Assembly: GCA_947179155.2 (NCBI GenBank)
Contig: OX359270.1
Location: 7,728,577-7,792,576 of the forward strand
Origin: Hedera helix
Lineage: Eukaryota; Streptophyta; Magnoliopsida; Apiales; Araliaceae
Direction of reading: 5' to 3'
Length of the DNA: 64,000 nt
Shown: positions 23,205 through 34,812 of the stretch, one piece after another
Layout of the letters: the number at the start of each line of letters is the position of its first letter
Numbering within the stretch: position 1 is the stretch's first letter
Notes under the pieces: model-generated
What the model was told of the DNA's origin: nothing
The model's input: only the letters and a program-made list of their open reading frames with translations
The model's database searches: none
Position numbers and translations under genes: made by a program

Positions 23205-24027
23205 GATAATAGTAATAATAATAATCTTAATAATAAAAATAATATTGATGAAAATAATAGTAACAATAATAATAATTAATATAATAATAATAATAATAAT
23301 AATATTAATAATAATTACAATAATAGTAATAATAATAAAATTAATATAATAACAGTAATTAATATAATAATAATAATAATAATAATTAATATAATAATAA
23401 TAATATTAATAATAATTACAATAATAGTAATGATAATAATAATAATAGTAATAATAATTATTATAATAATAATTATAATAATAGTAATAGTAATAACAAT
23501 AATAGTAATTATAGTAATACTAATAATTAATATAATAATAGTAATAATAATAATAATAATAATTATAATTATAACAATAATAATAATTAATATAATAATA
23601 GTAATAATAATAAAAAAATATATTTATTATAATAATTATAATAACAATAATAGTAATAATAGTAATACTATTAATTAATATAATAATGGTAATAATAATT
23701 ATTATAATAATAATAATTATTATTATTATAATAATTATAATTATAATAATAATAATAGTAATAGTAATAACAATAATAGTAATAATAATAATAATAATAA
23801 TAGTAATATAATAATAATAGTAATAGTAATACTACCACTACTACTACTAATAATAATAATATTAATAATAATAATAATAATAATAGTAATAGTAATACTA
23901 CTACTAATAATAATAATAGTAATAGTAATAACAATAATAGTAGTAATAACAATAATAATAATAATAATAATAGAAATAATAACAATAATTATATTAAAAA
24001 AATAAATAGTAATAATAATAATAATTA

Positions 24028-24067
<40 letters not shown>
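23205..24067 (+). repeat. (TAA)n-like array, Helitron 1, left part
   Basis: About 0.86 kb of imperfect AAT/TAA/TAG triplets. The long ORFs of repeated Ile, Leu, Asn or Tyr in it are artefacts of the triplet repeat. Confidence 0.92.
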
Positions 24068-24284
24068 TGTAATATCCCAGATATTTCCAAGATTTTAAAT
24101 AATATCTTAATTGATTTTACTAAAGGTTCATGTTTAAAACCTAGAATTTGAGAAGTAAGATGTGTAGAAAATGGGTAAACATTTTTTTTAACATAATTTA
24201 TTTGTTAGAAATTAACTGTGAGAATATTGTATTGATGTATGTAGGGAATTTATTAAGGAAATAAATTCAATTGAGAAGTGAAGG

Positions 24285-24287
<3 letters not shown>

Positions 24288-24344
<57 letters not shown>
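24288..24344 (+). repeat. (TA)n microsatellite
   Basis: About 28 TA units in the solo LTR, at the position where the LARD LTR has unrelated short sequence. Confidence 0.9.
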
Positions 24345-24347
<3 letters not shown>

Positions 24348-26849
24348 AGAGTTGAGTTTGCTAGTCAAACAAGATGATGTGTGAAGTAAATTAAATACTC
24401 AATAAAACTAATAAATTAATTAGTTTAAGTATGGATTAAAAAGGAAAGTCATGTAATATAATTAATTGAATTAATTATATGAGTCATGAATTAAAGCTAA
24501 GATTAGCAAGTAGAGAAGTGGAATATTGCCTAGAATGACAATATTAAGAAGATAATTAATTAAGTAATTAACTTAATTATTTAGTTGTCATATAGAGTCC
24601 ATTAATGGATTTAATACAAGCCCAATATGGGAATACTTGCATGAAGGTGAGTAATTAAATAATAAGCCCAAATGTTAAGTTATGATATAGTCCAAGAGGT
24701 AATTAATATAAGTCCAATTAAATAATATTGGAAAGTATGGTATATCATGGTGTGGAAGTCCAATTAAATTAATTACCAAACCCAAGTTATATATGATATG
24801 TGAGTTGTGTTGGGTAGCCCAAGTAATTAAATAAGAGAGCCCAATACAAAGTAATCCATGTAGCCCAAACACATTAAAGTCAAATGATGGTCAATGTGTT
24901 GGGAGAATATTTTTCAAGTATTGATTGAGTGTAGAGAATTAACTAATGTATGGTTAATTGAATAACCCTAGTTGGTAGACAAGAGAGAGAATTAACCAAA
25001 CATTGGTTAATTGATAGAGGAAAGAAGGTAGTGTTGAGAATTAACTATGAGTGAGTTAATTATGTAACCCAATGTGGTAGGATAATTAAAAGTAAGTCTA
25101 ATTGGATTATATTATAAGTCCAATTGATGTATTAAACTAAGTTAAATTAATTAACCTAGTAGTCCATGTAATTTAATTTGAACATTGATTTATGTAATAA
25201 TTAACCAAGCCCAATGCTTGTTTTAATTAAATGTAACATAGGGTATTTAATGTTAGCCCAATGTAACAATTAAATTGAGCCCAACCAAATTAAATAAATG
25301 AGCTCAATATAATTTAATTCTAAGGTCCAAAGTGGAGCCCAATGTACAAGTATAGGTGAATATGTATACATATATTGGTGTATATATATATGGATACTTA
25401 TATAATGATATAGGACATAAAAATAAAGCCAAATTGGTGTAAAAAATTGTAAATCCCGAATTTTGAGGGGGCCCCACATGGAAATGTTGAGTGTGGACTT
25501 CCTATGGCTTCAAATACACTCCAAAAGTTGCTTACAAGCAACCTTGATGGATGTCACACCAATGGTCATTCATGGTAGTCATTCCATGCAATAGTAATCT
25601 AGTTTAAGCTCCTAATTTCACCAACACTAGTTGATTAGGAGGTTAATGAAGGATTAACATTGTGCAATAAATAGAAGTGTTCCATTTATTGGTGAGGTTG
25701 GTTAGTCATTTGTAGCATTTTCTAGAGAGAAAAAGGGAGAGCTTCTTGAGAGATATAGAGAGTTACTCTTATGAGATTGATGATCCACCAAGCAAATTTG
25801 CTAGAGAATGGACAAGAGAAAGTCACAATCCAAGATCAAGTCAAGAGGAAGGAGAGCATCCATGTATAAAAGGTTAAAAAGTGTTCTAAACCTTCTTTAG
25901 TTCATTTTTATAGTTTAGATATGATTTGAACGGTTAAAATATATTTTTAACCGATCAAAACACGTTTTGATGTTCTAGAAGTCTTTAGCTATGTAATATA
26001 TGTATATTCATAGTTTGATGGGTTTAACATGGGTTTTTATATGTGTTTGTGATGAAAAATTTCATCAAACTCATTGAATAAATTTTTACCGACGAAAACA
26101 AATTAATCTAATACGTAGCAGCCCTTCACGGAATTACTGTTCACAATCCGTAAGTCGGATTTATGATCCGTCAATTTTGGGTGATAGATCCATGAAATAT
26201 GAAGATTCTCCAAGTTGAATGACTAAAATCTGATTTAAAATGAGCAAGATATGGATTTTCTACCAAAATACCCCATTGTTTTAGGGCTGTGCACAACAGT
26301 CCGGTTTGGAGCCAATTTCCGTGACCAAAAAAAATCCAAATTTGATGTTTGATGATAGAAAAATGTAGTTCGGGAAGTTACGAATCCATCGATACCAAAT
26401 AGGCCTCAATCGGACTTGTGGATTTCATTTTATTCAAGTTCCCGTCGGAGACCCCAAGTCTGAAAAATTCAGAAAGTAATCTACCTATTTTTTTAACAAA
26501 ACCGGCCGGTTCGGTTTTTTTCGGTTTTTCATGATTTCTAGGTAGGGCCGGTTCGGGCATTTTTAGGCCGGTTCTTGGGTTGGTTCCAAAAGAGAAAATG
26601 CTTATAATTTTATAAAGAAAATTATCAAAATTTAAAATCCGAATTTTTTTGTAATTTGGTATTTATTAGAATTAATGGTGGATTAAAGCTTACTAAATTG
26701 CTAATAAGTATGGAAAAATTATTTTTAATTTCAGAAAAATAATATTTGACCTATTGGCATGCTAGTTAAGTGTTATAAAATAAAATTTGAAATTATTGGA
26801 ATGATTAACTATATATTAGCTATTTATTAGTGTATAAATAGGCTAATAA

Positions 26850-27950
26850 TCTAATTAAATATTATTTAATAAATATTAAATAATATATGAAGTTATGTAA
26901 TTAATTAATTATGATTTAATGAATATTAAATAATAATTAAAGGATGTTAAGATGAATAAGTTAGTTATTTATTATTTAATTGCACTTAAATAATAAGTAA
27001 AGTTAAATAAATAATTAATTATTATTTAAATTAATATTAAATAATAATTAAAGAATATTAAAGTTATAAAGCTAATTATTTATTATTTAATTAATATTAA
27101 ATAATAAGTAAGGTTAATTAAGTAATTAATTATTATTTAATTAATATTAAATAATAATTAAAGGATAATAAAGGTTAATAAACTAATTATTTATTATTTA
27201 ATTAATATTAAATAATAAGTAAGGTTAATTAATTAATTAATTATTATTTAATTAATATTAAATAATGATTTCGGATAATTAGTTAATTAATTATTATTTA
27301 ATTCATATTAAATAATAATTAAATGGTAATTAAGTGGAATAAATTATTACTTAATCGAAAGAAGATTATTACGTAATTAAAATATATTGATAATATTATT
27401 GACTAACTATTAAATGAGAATAGTTAAGAATTAAATCATTATTCAATAATTAATAAAGATATGTAATTAATTTAAAATATTATTAAATGATTAATAATAT
27501 TATTTAGCATTTAATTAACTATTAAATAATAATAGTTAAGAGTTAAATCATTATTAAATAAATAATAATGATAAATAAATATTTAGAATATTATTAAAGA
27601 ATTAATAATATTGTTTAACAAGTAATTAACTATTGGGTAATAATAGTTAAGGGTTGAATCGTTATTAAATAATTACTAATGATACGTGAGGATTTCAAAT
27701 ATTATTAAATGATTGATAATATTGATGAACAATTAAATTATTATTAAAATGATTGATAATAATGAGAAGTCAATTAAAATATTATTAAAGGGTAATAATA
27801 TTAGCAAGCAATTAAATTATTATTAAAAGATTAATAATAATGATTAAGGTAAACTATTATTTAAAGTGTTATTTAACAATTAAATAACATTATAAGTTAT
27901 TACTAATTGATAGTAAAATTTAAAATATTATCCAAGGTGGATAATATTAT
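26850..27950 (+). repeat. AT palindrome array in the solo LTR
   Basis: Six or more units of about 60-70 bp containing TTATTTAATTAATATTAAATAA are followed by degenerate units with TTAATAATATT. This is the same order as in the LARD LTRs, so the array is an inherited part of the LTR and not random AT richness. Confidence 0.75.
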
Positions 27951-29199
27951 GATAGGTATCGAGATAAATGATGTGATTAAGTTAAACCAAGTGTATGGTC
28001 TATTAGTGATTAATTGGTGGATCGACCTAAATAAATATAGGGTCCAAGTTTTAATGCAGTGACATTAATAAATGTCAGAATTGCATAGTTTCGAACAAAA
28101 GATTTATGGTGTTGAATATGAAACACTGAGTCAAGTCAAAGAGAGACTAAAATATGAAATTAACCTTATTAAATAAAGGGGATGATAAGAAGAAATAAAT
28201 ATCTTTAAAAATAAGATTTAGTATTGAGTCAAACTTTGACTGATATTGTGCACCGTTGATCTCACATACCGTGTAGGTGGTGCAAGGAACGTGAAAGATT
28301 AACGTAAGTTGGTTATACAAGTCCAGGCAAGTTTTTCAGAACGTGTTGCATTATGTGCATAATTTATAAGTTTGTTATTAAACTGTGATGTGCTCATACG
28401 TGGTTATGTGCAAAAATGTGTTAATGTGCTTTTGTGAAATAAGTTGATTTGAACTATTGATATGCGGTAGTTGATTTAAGACAATTGTTCTGCATTGAAC
28501 TATATGTCATGATAGAGGCTAGACATGAAGCATAGATTAAATGCGAGACGTGATATGCATGAGAAATATATGTACTGCAAAGCATAAGATGCATGAAGCA
28601 TGAAGCATGATTGAACTGTTTTTACGTGTTATGTGAAACTGTTAGATTTGCTGAGCCGTCGTGCTCACCCTTGCTTAAAACAAAACATTACAGAGTAGCT
28701 TGAGGAAGCCGATTACTCCGGTAGAGGCAAAGATGAAGATTGACTAATGAGTCATCAAGATTGAAGCATAGGTGTTTTTGTAGTAAAACCTTGCGGTAGA
28801 CTAATTCATTCACTTGTGTAAGTAGATATGAAGAGTTTATGTTTTGTTGTGCTATAGATTAGCAAACTTAAATTGTTAAGAGAACATTTGCAGATTATTT
28901 GAATATCATTTTTCAGACGTTGTCCTTTATGAATAAGGATAATAGGATGGTGTGATTGAGTCATTATACATATGATCTCAAATTGATTGTAATAGAATGT
29001 CGTATCATGTATGATATGAAGACATACTAGGAATGTATAAAGATTGCGATTCTGGAATAGAAAGAGATGTTATATAATTGTAAATAAATGATTATTTAGC
29101 AATTATAATATTGTTGTAATTCATGAACAATAAGGAAAAGGTAGTACCTGTGATGAACCGGATTCGAGGTTCGAGGGACCCGGATTCGGGGTCGTCACA

Positions 29200-29342
29200 A
29201 TAATAATAATAATAATAACAATAACAATAATAATAATAAGAATAATAATAATAATTAATATAATAATAGTAATAATATTAATAACAATAAGAATAGTAAT
29301 AATAATAAGAATAGTAATAATAATAATAATAGTAACAAAAAT

Positions 29343-29391
<49 letters not shown>

Positions 29392-29627
29392 GTAATAGTA
29401 GTAACAATAATAGTAATAATAATACTGATAATAATAATATCCATAATAATAATAATAATAATTAATATAAGAATAGTAATAATAATCAAAATGATAATAA
29501 TAGTAATAATAGTAATATTAATTATTATAATAATATTTATAATAATAATAATAATAATTAATTTAATAATACTAATAATAGTATAATAATAATGATAATA
29601 ATAATAATAATTAATATAATAATAGTG

Positions 29628-29690
<63 letters not shown>

Positions 29691-29840
29691 TCGATAATAA
29701 TAGTAATACAGTTAATAATAGTAATAGTAATAATAATAATAATACTGATAATAATAATATCCATAATAATAATAAAAAAAAAACTGATAATAATAATAAT
29801 ATCGATAATAATAATAATACAGATAATAATAATAATATTT
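29200..29840 (+). repeat. (TAA)n-like array, Helitron 1, right part
   Basis: Continuation of the triplet array after the solo LTR, collinear with about 31195-31840 in Helitron 2. Confidence 0.92.
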
Positions 29841-29875
29841 TTATTTTTCAAATTTTAATTTAATTTTTCGTTATG

Positions 29876-29893
29876 CCGTGCCTTCAGGCACGG
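29876..29893 (+). terminator. 3'-terminal hairpin of Helitron 1
   Basis: CCGTGCC-TTCA-GGCACGG is a perfect 7-bp stem with a 4-base loop, 11 bases before the terminal CTAG. Such hairpins mark the end of rolling-circle transposition in Helitrons (family knowledge). Confidence 0.9.
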
Positions 29894-29904
29894 GAAATTA
29901 CTAG

Positions 29905-29940
29905 TATATATATATACATATATATATATATATACATATA
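29905..29940 (+). repeat. 36-bp TA-rich spacer between the two Helitrons
   Basis: A TATATATATACATATAT-type spacer. The sequence after Helitron 2 starts the same way for at least 25 bases, so copy 2 either sits in the TA tract flanking copy 1 or was duplicated with it. Confidence 0.8.
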
Positions 29941-30360
29941 TCTATATTATAAAACACAACCATTTTTGAATCCTAAATTTGAGAAACCACAAGAACGCTT
30001 CAGATTGATTTGCCCAAATTCAATGGTCCAGATTAATTCTACCCAACTAACTTTCCCCCCAAAATTCATTCCCAAAAATATGAATTATAAAATAAACAGA
30101 CAATATATGATTCGGCTCATGTCCCAAAGCTCAATAGTCTGACTATCTTGACCTGCCACCTACCCCTACCTATACATGAATATTATAGTTATTATATTTT
30201 GAAAATTCAAATATTGGATAAGCATAAGTTATTAGTACTCTTAAGTCTTAACAGCCAAAATTTTCAAATTCATATCACAAATTCACAATCTCATCACCAT
30301 TTACTAACCGTTTACTATTTTTCTTATGACTATTACCGCACGCAATCCAATGATCAGATT

Positions 30361-31171
30361 GATAATAGTAATAATAATAATCTTAATAATAAAAATAATA
30401 TTGATGAAAATAATAGTAACAATAATAATAATTAATATAATAATAATAATAATAATAATATTAATAATAATTACAATAATAGTAATAATAATAAAATTAA
30501 TATAATAACAGTAATTAATATAATAATAATAATAATAATAATTAATATAATAATAATAATATTAATAATAATTACAATAATAGTAATGATAATAATAATA
30601 ATAGTAATAATAATTATTATAATAATAGTAATAGTAATAACAATAATAGTAATTATAGTAATACTAATAATTAATATAATAATAGTAATAATAATAATAA
30701 TAATAATTATAATTATAACAATAATAATAATTAATATAATAATAGTAATAATAATAAAAAAATATATTTATTATAATAATTATAATAACAATAATAGTAA
30801 TAATAGTAATACTATTAATTAATATAATAATGGTAATAATAATTATTATAATAATAATAATAATTATTATTATAATAATTATAATTATAATAATAATAAT
30901 AGTAATAGTAATAACAATAATAGTAATAATAATAATAATAATAATAGTAATATAATAATAATAGTAATAGTAATACTACCACTACTACTACTAATAATAA
31001 TAATATTAATAATAATAATAATAATAATAGTAATAGTAATACTACTACTAATAATAATAATAGTAATAGTAATAACAATAATAGTAGTAATAACAATAAT
31101 AATAATAATAATAATAGAAATAATAACAATAATTATATTAAAAAAATAAATAGTAATAATAATAATAATTA

Positions 31172-31210
<39 letters not shown>

Positions 31211-31331
31211 TAACAATAATAATAATAAGAATAATAATAATAATTAATATAATAATAGTAATAATATTAATAACAATAAGAATAGTAATAATAATAAGAA
31301 TAGTAATAATAATAATAATAGTAACAAAAAT

Positions 31332-31386
<55 letters not shown>

Positions 31387-31621
31387 GTAATAGTAGTAAC
31401 AATAATAGTAATAATAATACTGATAATAATAATATCCATAATAATAATAATAATAATTAATATAAGAATAGTAATAATAATCAAAATGATAATAATAGTA
31501 ATAATAGTAATATTAATTATTATAATAATATTTATAATAATAATAATAATAATTAATTTAATAATACTAATAATAGTATAATAATAATGATAATAATAAT
31601 AATAATTAATATAATAATAGT

Positions 31622-31688
<67 letters not shown>

Positions 31689-31840
31689 TCGATAATAATA
31701 GTAATACAGTTAATAATAGTAATAGTAATAATAATAATAATACTGATAATAATAATATCCATAATAATAATAAAAAAAAAACTGATAATAATAATAATAT
31801 CGATAATAATAATAATACAGATAATAATAATAATATTTTT
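30361..31840 (+). repeat. (TAA)n-like array of Helitron 2
   Basis: About 1.48 kb of imperfect TAA/AAT triplets, three-quarters of the Helitron. The long Ile/Leu ORFs on both strands are triplet artefacts. Confidence 0.92.
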
Positions 31841-31873
31841 ATTTTTCAAATTTTAATTTAATTTTTCGTTATG

Positions 31874-31891
31874 CCGTGCCTTCAGGCACGG
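31874..31891 (+). terminator. 3'-terminal hairpin of Helitron 2
   Basis: Same perfect stem CCGTGCC/GGCACGG with TTCA loop, 11 bases before CTAG. Confidence 0.9.
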
Positions 31892-31902
31892 GAAATTACT
31901 AG

Positions 31903-31974
<72 letters not shown>
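31903..31974 (+). repeat. (TA)n(TG)n microsatellite
   Basis: TA units followed by about 12 TG units immediately right of Helitron 2. Confidence 0.9.
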
Positions 31975-31975
<1 letters not shown>

Positions 31976-32745
31976 TGGGTGTGAGTCCTCACCCATGAGA
32001 GAACCCAAAAGGAAAAGGATTAATGAAATATAACCTTTTAACTTGGTTAACACGTGGCTTGGAACAATTGTAGGACAATTGATTGATTAAGATATGAATT
32101 TAAGTGGGCAGAATTCATGTTAAATTAGGAATACAGATATGGCAGGCTGCTCGGCAATTCCAAACCAATGCGGAGGAGGAATTATCAAGTTTTATATTAT
32201 ATGAAGTGTGCAACACTTTGTTTTTCCAAATTGGTAAAGGAATGGATCCAGTACGTACAGTAGCTTTTTCAAAGCAAATTTGGAAATGGTAGATATTATT
32301 TATAAAGCATGTGGCGTGATAAGCTACACACTGGACAGAAAAAGAAGAAGAGAGACAATTATTTATTCATGATCTATCTCTGGTGTTGATTAATTAACAG
32401 TTTTAATTAACTTTTAATTTTAGATGGTGAAATTAATTAGATTTCTCAATTTAATTAAAGATAAATTTGTACTCTCAGTTTATTGTGTAACTTCAAATTT
32501 TAGAACGTAAAACTTAGGAGGATTACTGTAAGCCTATTATTTTGATATAGTAGATATTCGGAGTTTGACCCGTGATTTTTCTCTTTAAGGATTTTTCACG
32601 TTAAATATTATATCTTGCTTGTGAATGTTAATTATTGTTATTTTTGTTCTCATTATTTGGTTTGTTGATTTCTTATTTAATTGCACAAAGACGAAAAAGT
32701 AATTTATGGGGTTGAGATTATTTTATGTTCACTTTTTTCAATAGT
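31973..32745 (+). mobile_element. Probable Ty1/copia 5' LTR
   Basis: Begins TGTTGGGTGTGAGTCC, a common copia LTR start, and ends before a degenerate primer site. The right part (about 32395-32660) matches, inverted, 36248-36520, for example CAGTTTATTGTGTAAC and TATTATTTTGATATAGT, so it belongs to a repeat family. The left boundary adjoins the TG run and is less certain. No second LTR follows within the window, so the element is truncated. Confidence 0.6.
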
Positions 32746-32757
32746 TGTATCAAGAGC
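32746..32757 (+). promoter_or_regulatory. Degenerate copia primer binding site
   Basis: TGTATCAAGAGC differs slightly from TGGTATCAGAGC and is followed by TTGGTTG, as in many copia elements. Confidence 0.6.
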
Positions 32758-32790
32758 TTGGTTGTTTTGTGATTTTCTTGTGCGAATTAA

Positions 32791-32994
32791 ATGGAGGACT
32801 GGACAGGAGGTTGCTTGATTAAACTTAATGCTTCAAATTATGCAAATTGGAAGCCAAGAATGGAAGATTTGCTTTACTACAAGGATTTGCTTTACTGCAA
32901 GGATATGCAAATCAACAGTTCATCTTTGCACTACGGGCCACAGATATTTAGTATAACACCAACGATCATGATTATACCAGTATTCAGCCTTTAG
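32791..32994 (+). pseudogene. Truncated copia gag N-terminus
   Basis: The first 33 or so codons read GGCLIKLNASNYANWKPRMEDLLYYKDLL. This is the start of plant Ty1/copia Gag, which normally reads KLNGSNYxxWKxxMEDLL. After this the frame runs into a 20-bp duplication and then the 98-bp repeat array and stops at 32994, so only the extreme N-terminus remains. ATG 32791 is the natural start, about 35 bases after the primer site. Confidence 0.75.
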
Positions 32995-33135
32995 TCATAA
33001 TCATACCAAACAACAGTTAATCTTTGCACTACGGGCCAAAGATATTCAATATAACACCAATGGTAATGATTATACCAGTATTCAGCCTTTGGTCATAATC
33101 ATACTAAACAACAGTTCATCTTTGCACTACGGGCC
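32913..33135 (+). repeat. 98-bp tandem repeat
   Basis: Units start at AACAGTT (32914, 33012, 33110), exactly 98 bp apart, with CATCTTTGCACTACGGGCCA and CATGATTATACCAGTATTCAG. The third unit is partial. A related GGCCACAGATATTCA occurs again at about 33251. The array begins inside the copia gag fragment. Confidence 0.88.
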
Positions 33136-33650
33136 AAAGAAAACTTTCACCACGTGTCATAAAAGACACCGAACAGATGTATCGCATTTAACCTATTATA
33201 TCGTCTTTAACCTATCATTTGTTCAATAATTATATCGCATCTGTGCCCCCGGCCACAGATATTCACAACAGCTTGATTTTTGATGATTAGTACAAATAAC
33301 AGTGATACAAATGATGAACAGAAGAAACAGGATAAACAATAAGTATCGGAAGTTTACTTTGTGCTGATTCAAATAATGTCCAAATTGTCAACATGATGTG
33401 GAATGAAATTCAAAAATGATATTCAAGATCCACATTTCAGAATAACGGTTACAGTTTAATAGAAATGTTTAAAAAAATAGGAAGGTTCAGTTGAAATGAT
33501 ATTAGATAAAGCACAAACTATTAAGGAACATATAATCATTTCAGGAAACTTTACCAAATAGTATTTACCATAGTAAGTTAAGAGAATAAAAGAAATAATA
33601 TCCCTTACTATAGTAAGTTTGAATAATGGAAGATGAAAAGGATGGTATCC
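33136..33650. other. AT-rich interval of uncertain origin
   Basis: A TTTTTGATGATTAGTACAAA stretch followed by AACAGTGATACA near 33275 resembles debris of SIRE-type LTRs (compare about 21770-21855). Degenerate CCCTTACTATAGTAAGTTT repeats begin near 33600 and resume at 34650. No gene seen. Confidence 0.4.
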
Positions 33651-33658
33651 CTTACGAG
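33651..33658 (+). repeat. Left target-site duplication of the hAT MITE
   Basis: CTTACGAG, identical to 34242-34249. Eight bases is the hAT length. Confidence 0.93.
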
Positions 33659-34241
33659 TAGGGGTGAGCAAGAAACCGAATTGCCTCCGAAACCGCACCA
33701 AAAACCGCACCAATTAAAACCGCACCAACGGTTTCGGCGTATGTGGCGGTTTTAGGTGGTTGAAAAACCGCAAATGCGGTTTGGGTTTGGTTTCTGAGCA
33801 AAACCGCATCTAAGAAACCGCACCGCACCATGTACTATTAAATGAAGCATATCAAGAAGTACAAATATTTAGAATTATCGCAAATTATAATTATCTCTAT
33901 TTAGAATTTTCATATATAAGGATAAATCATTATTCATGTTTTTAGATTCTATTTTGCTTTTGTTTAGACAAAATATTATAAGTAAAATTGTGTATTATCA
34001 AAGTAGTATTTAATATTGTGTGATGCTAAATTGTTAATTTAAATTACATAAAATTTAATTATTTCAATTGGTTTTGGAACCGAAACTGCACCAAACGAAA
34101 CCGCACCAAACGATTCAAAACCGCACCGCACCAATCACAAGCGGTTTCATGTGCGGTTTTGAATTTGTCAAACCGCACCTAAGCGGTTTCATGTGCGGTT
34201 TGGGTTTCAAACCGCACCAAACCGCACCATGCTCACCCCTA
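33659..34241. mobile_element. hAT-type MITE, 583 bp
   Basis: Terminal inverted repeats TAGGGGTGAGCA (33659-33670) and TGCTCACCCCTA (34230-34241) are perfect over 12 bases and flanked by a perfect 8-bp duplication. Both ends are packed with subterminal copies of AAACCGCACC or its complement GGTGCGGTTT, more than a dozen in all. These are the type of repeated site that hAT transposases bind. The centre is AT-rich. No transposase is encoded, so it depended on an autonomous hAT element. The clean ends and duplication suggest a fairly recent insertion. The 77-codon frame at 34068 only reads the repeats. Confidence 0.94.
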
Positions 34242-34249
34242 CTTACGAG
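34242..34249 (+). repeat. Right target-site duplication of the hAT MITE
   Basis: CTTACGAG, a perfect match to the left copy. Confidence 0.93.
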
Positions 34250-34385
34250 TATAAAGGAAAATAATATCACTTACGAATATGAAAGAAAATTCTATTACTA
34301 ACGAATATGGAATAAAAGTGTTATGTGATAATTCGTGTAGACAAATTATTTTCACAAGGGACAAATAAGAAATAAATATAAAGGG

Positions 34386-34585
34386 TTATTCACCAACATG
34401 CAGTAGTCCGCGCAGTAAAGTTATTCCCACAATTTAATAAAATTTGAATATGAAGAGTTATTCACCAAACATGCGGTAATCCGCGCCATAAGGTTATTCT
34501 CAGAGATTAATAAGGAATGAATACGAAAGGTTATTCACCAACAGGCGGTAATCCGCGCCATAAGGTTATTTCCACAATTTAATAC
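34386..34585 (+). repeat. 72-73-bp tandem repeat
   Basis: Three units starting TTATTCACCAA (34386, 34458, 34531), with ATGCGGTAATCCGCGCCATA and AGGTTATT. The last unit is partial. Probably part of the minus-strand LTR ending at 36247. Confidence 0.85.
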
Positions 34586-34639
34586 ATGAAAATAAATGAG
34601 ACATCTTATGAGTAAGAAAGAAACGATATTATTTTCGAG

Positions 34640-34812
34640 AATCAAAGAATGATAATTCCTTACAGTAGTAAGTTTAAGAGTATGAAAGAAAATGACATCC
34701 CTTACCATAGTAAGAAAATAATACCATTTATGATGATGAAAAGAATGATACCCCTTATCGTAGTAAGTTTAAATAATAGAATATGAAAGAAAATGATACC
34801 CCTTACTTTATC
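34640..34812 (+). repeat. CCCTTAC-type degenerate tandem repeat
   Basis: Three or four units of about 55-60 bp with AATGATACCCCTTACTATAG and GTAAGTTTAAATAAT. Related copies lie at 33590-33660, so the hAT MITE landed in the same array. Confidence 0.65.

Larger units (their letters stand above)
24068..29199 (+). mobile_element. Solo LTR (5132 bp) inside Helitron 1
   Basis: Starts TGTAATATCCC and ends GTCGTCACA, collinear with the LARD LTR at 5015-8955 at both ends and in its leader and tail. There is no primer site, interior or second LTR, so it is a solo LTR left by LTR-LTR recombination. ATAAT flanks it on both sides (24063-24067 and 29200-29204), though a triplet array makes that weak alone. 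The empty site in Helitron 2 (near 31195-31210) confirms the insertion. Internal parts: (TA)n at 24288-24344, TATA-like AATAAATAG at about 25666, GA-rich leader, a CCGGCCGGTTCGG-type GC block near 26500-26575, and AT palindromes at 26850-27950. The ORFs in it are spurious. Confidence 0.92.
22785..29904 (+). mobile_element. Helitron copy 1, non-autonomous, split by a solo LTR
   Basis: Begins TCTATATTATAAAACACAAC after an A and ends CTAG before a T, the Helitron rule (5' TC, 3' CTRR, insertion between A and T). A 3' hairpin lies 11 bases before the end. Without the LTR and its duplication it is about 1.98 kb. It codes for no Rep/helicase, so it is non-autonomous. Most of the interior is a (TAA)n-like array. 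The first roughly 415 bp differ from copy 2 at a single site by eye (near 22941), so the pair is young. The 95-codon frame at 22992 is identical in both copies but is low-complexity and probably not a gene. Confidence 0.87.
29941..31902 (+). mobile_element. Helitron copy 2, non-autonomous, with empty LTR site
   Basis: 1962 bp, starting TCTATATTATAAAACACAAC after an A and ending CTAG before a T. Nearly identical to copy 1 apart from small triplet-array indels, for example about 18 bp lost near 30620. It lacks the 5.1-kb solo LTR, so it records the pre-insertion sequence. It encodes no helicase or Rep. The frame at 30148 is the same low-complexity 95-codon stretch as in copy 1. Confidence 0.88.

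Noticed and set aside
22992..30435. Identical 95-codon frame in both Helitrons (22992 and 30148)
   Set aside because: Identity only reflects the recent duplication; the second half is triplet repeat and the first half matches no family I know.
23205..31849. Long ORFs of repeated Ile, Leu, Asn or Tyr (up to 199 codons) on both strands
   Set aside because: They are translations of the TAA-type triplet array; low-complexity on every frame, with no start context or conserved domain.
32913..34585. Regularly spaced repeats as a possible CRISPR-like array
   Set aside because: Plant nuclear DNA; units are direct tandem duplications without unique spacers.
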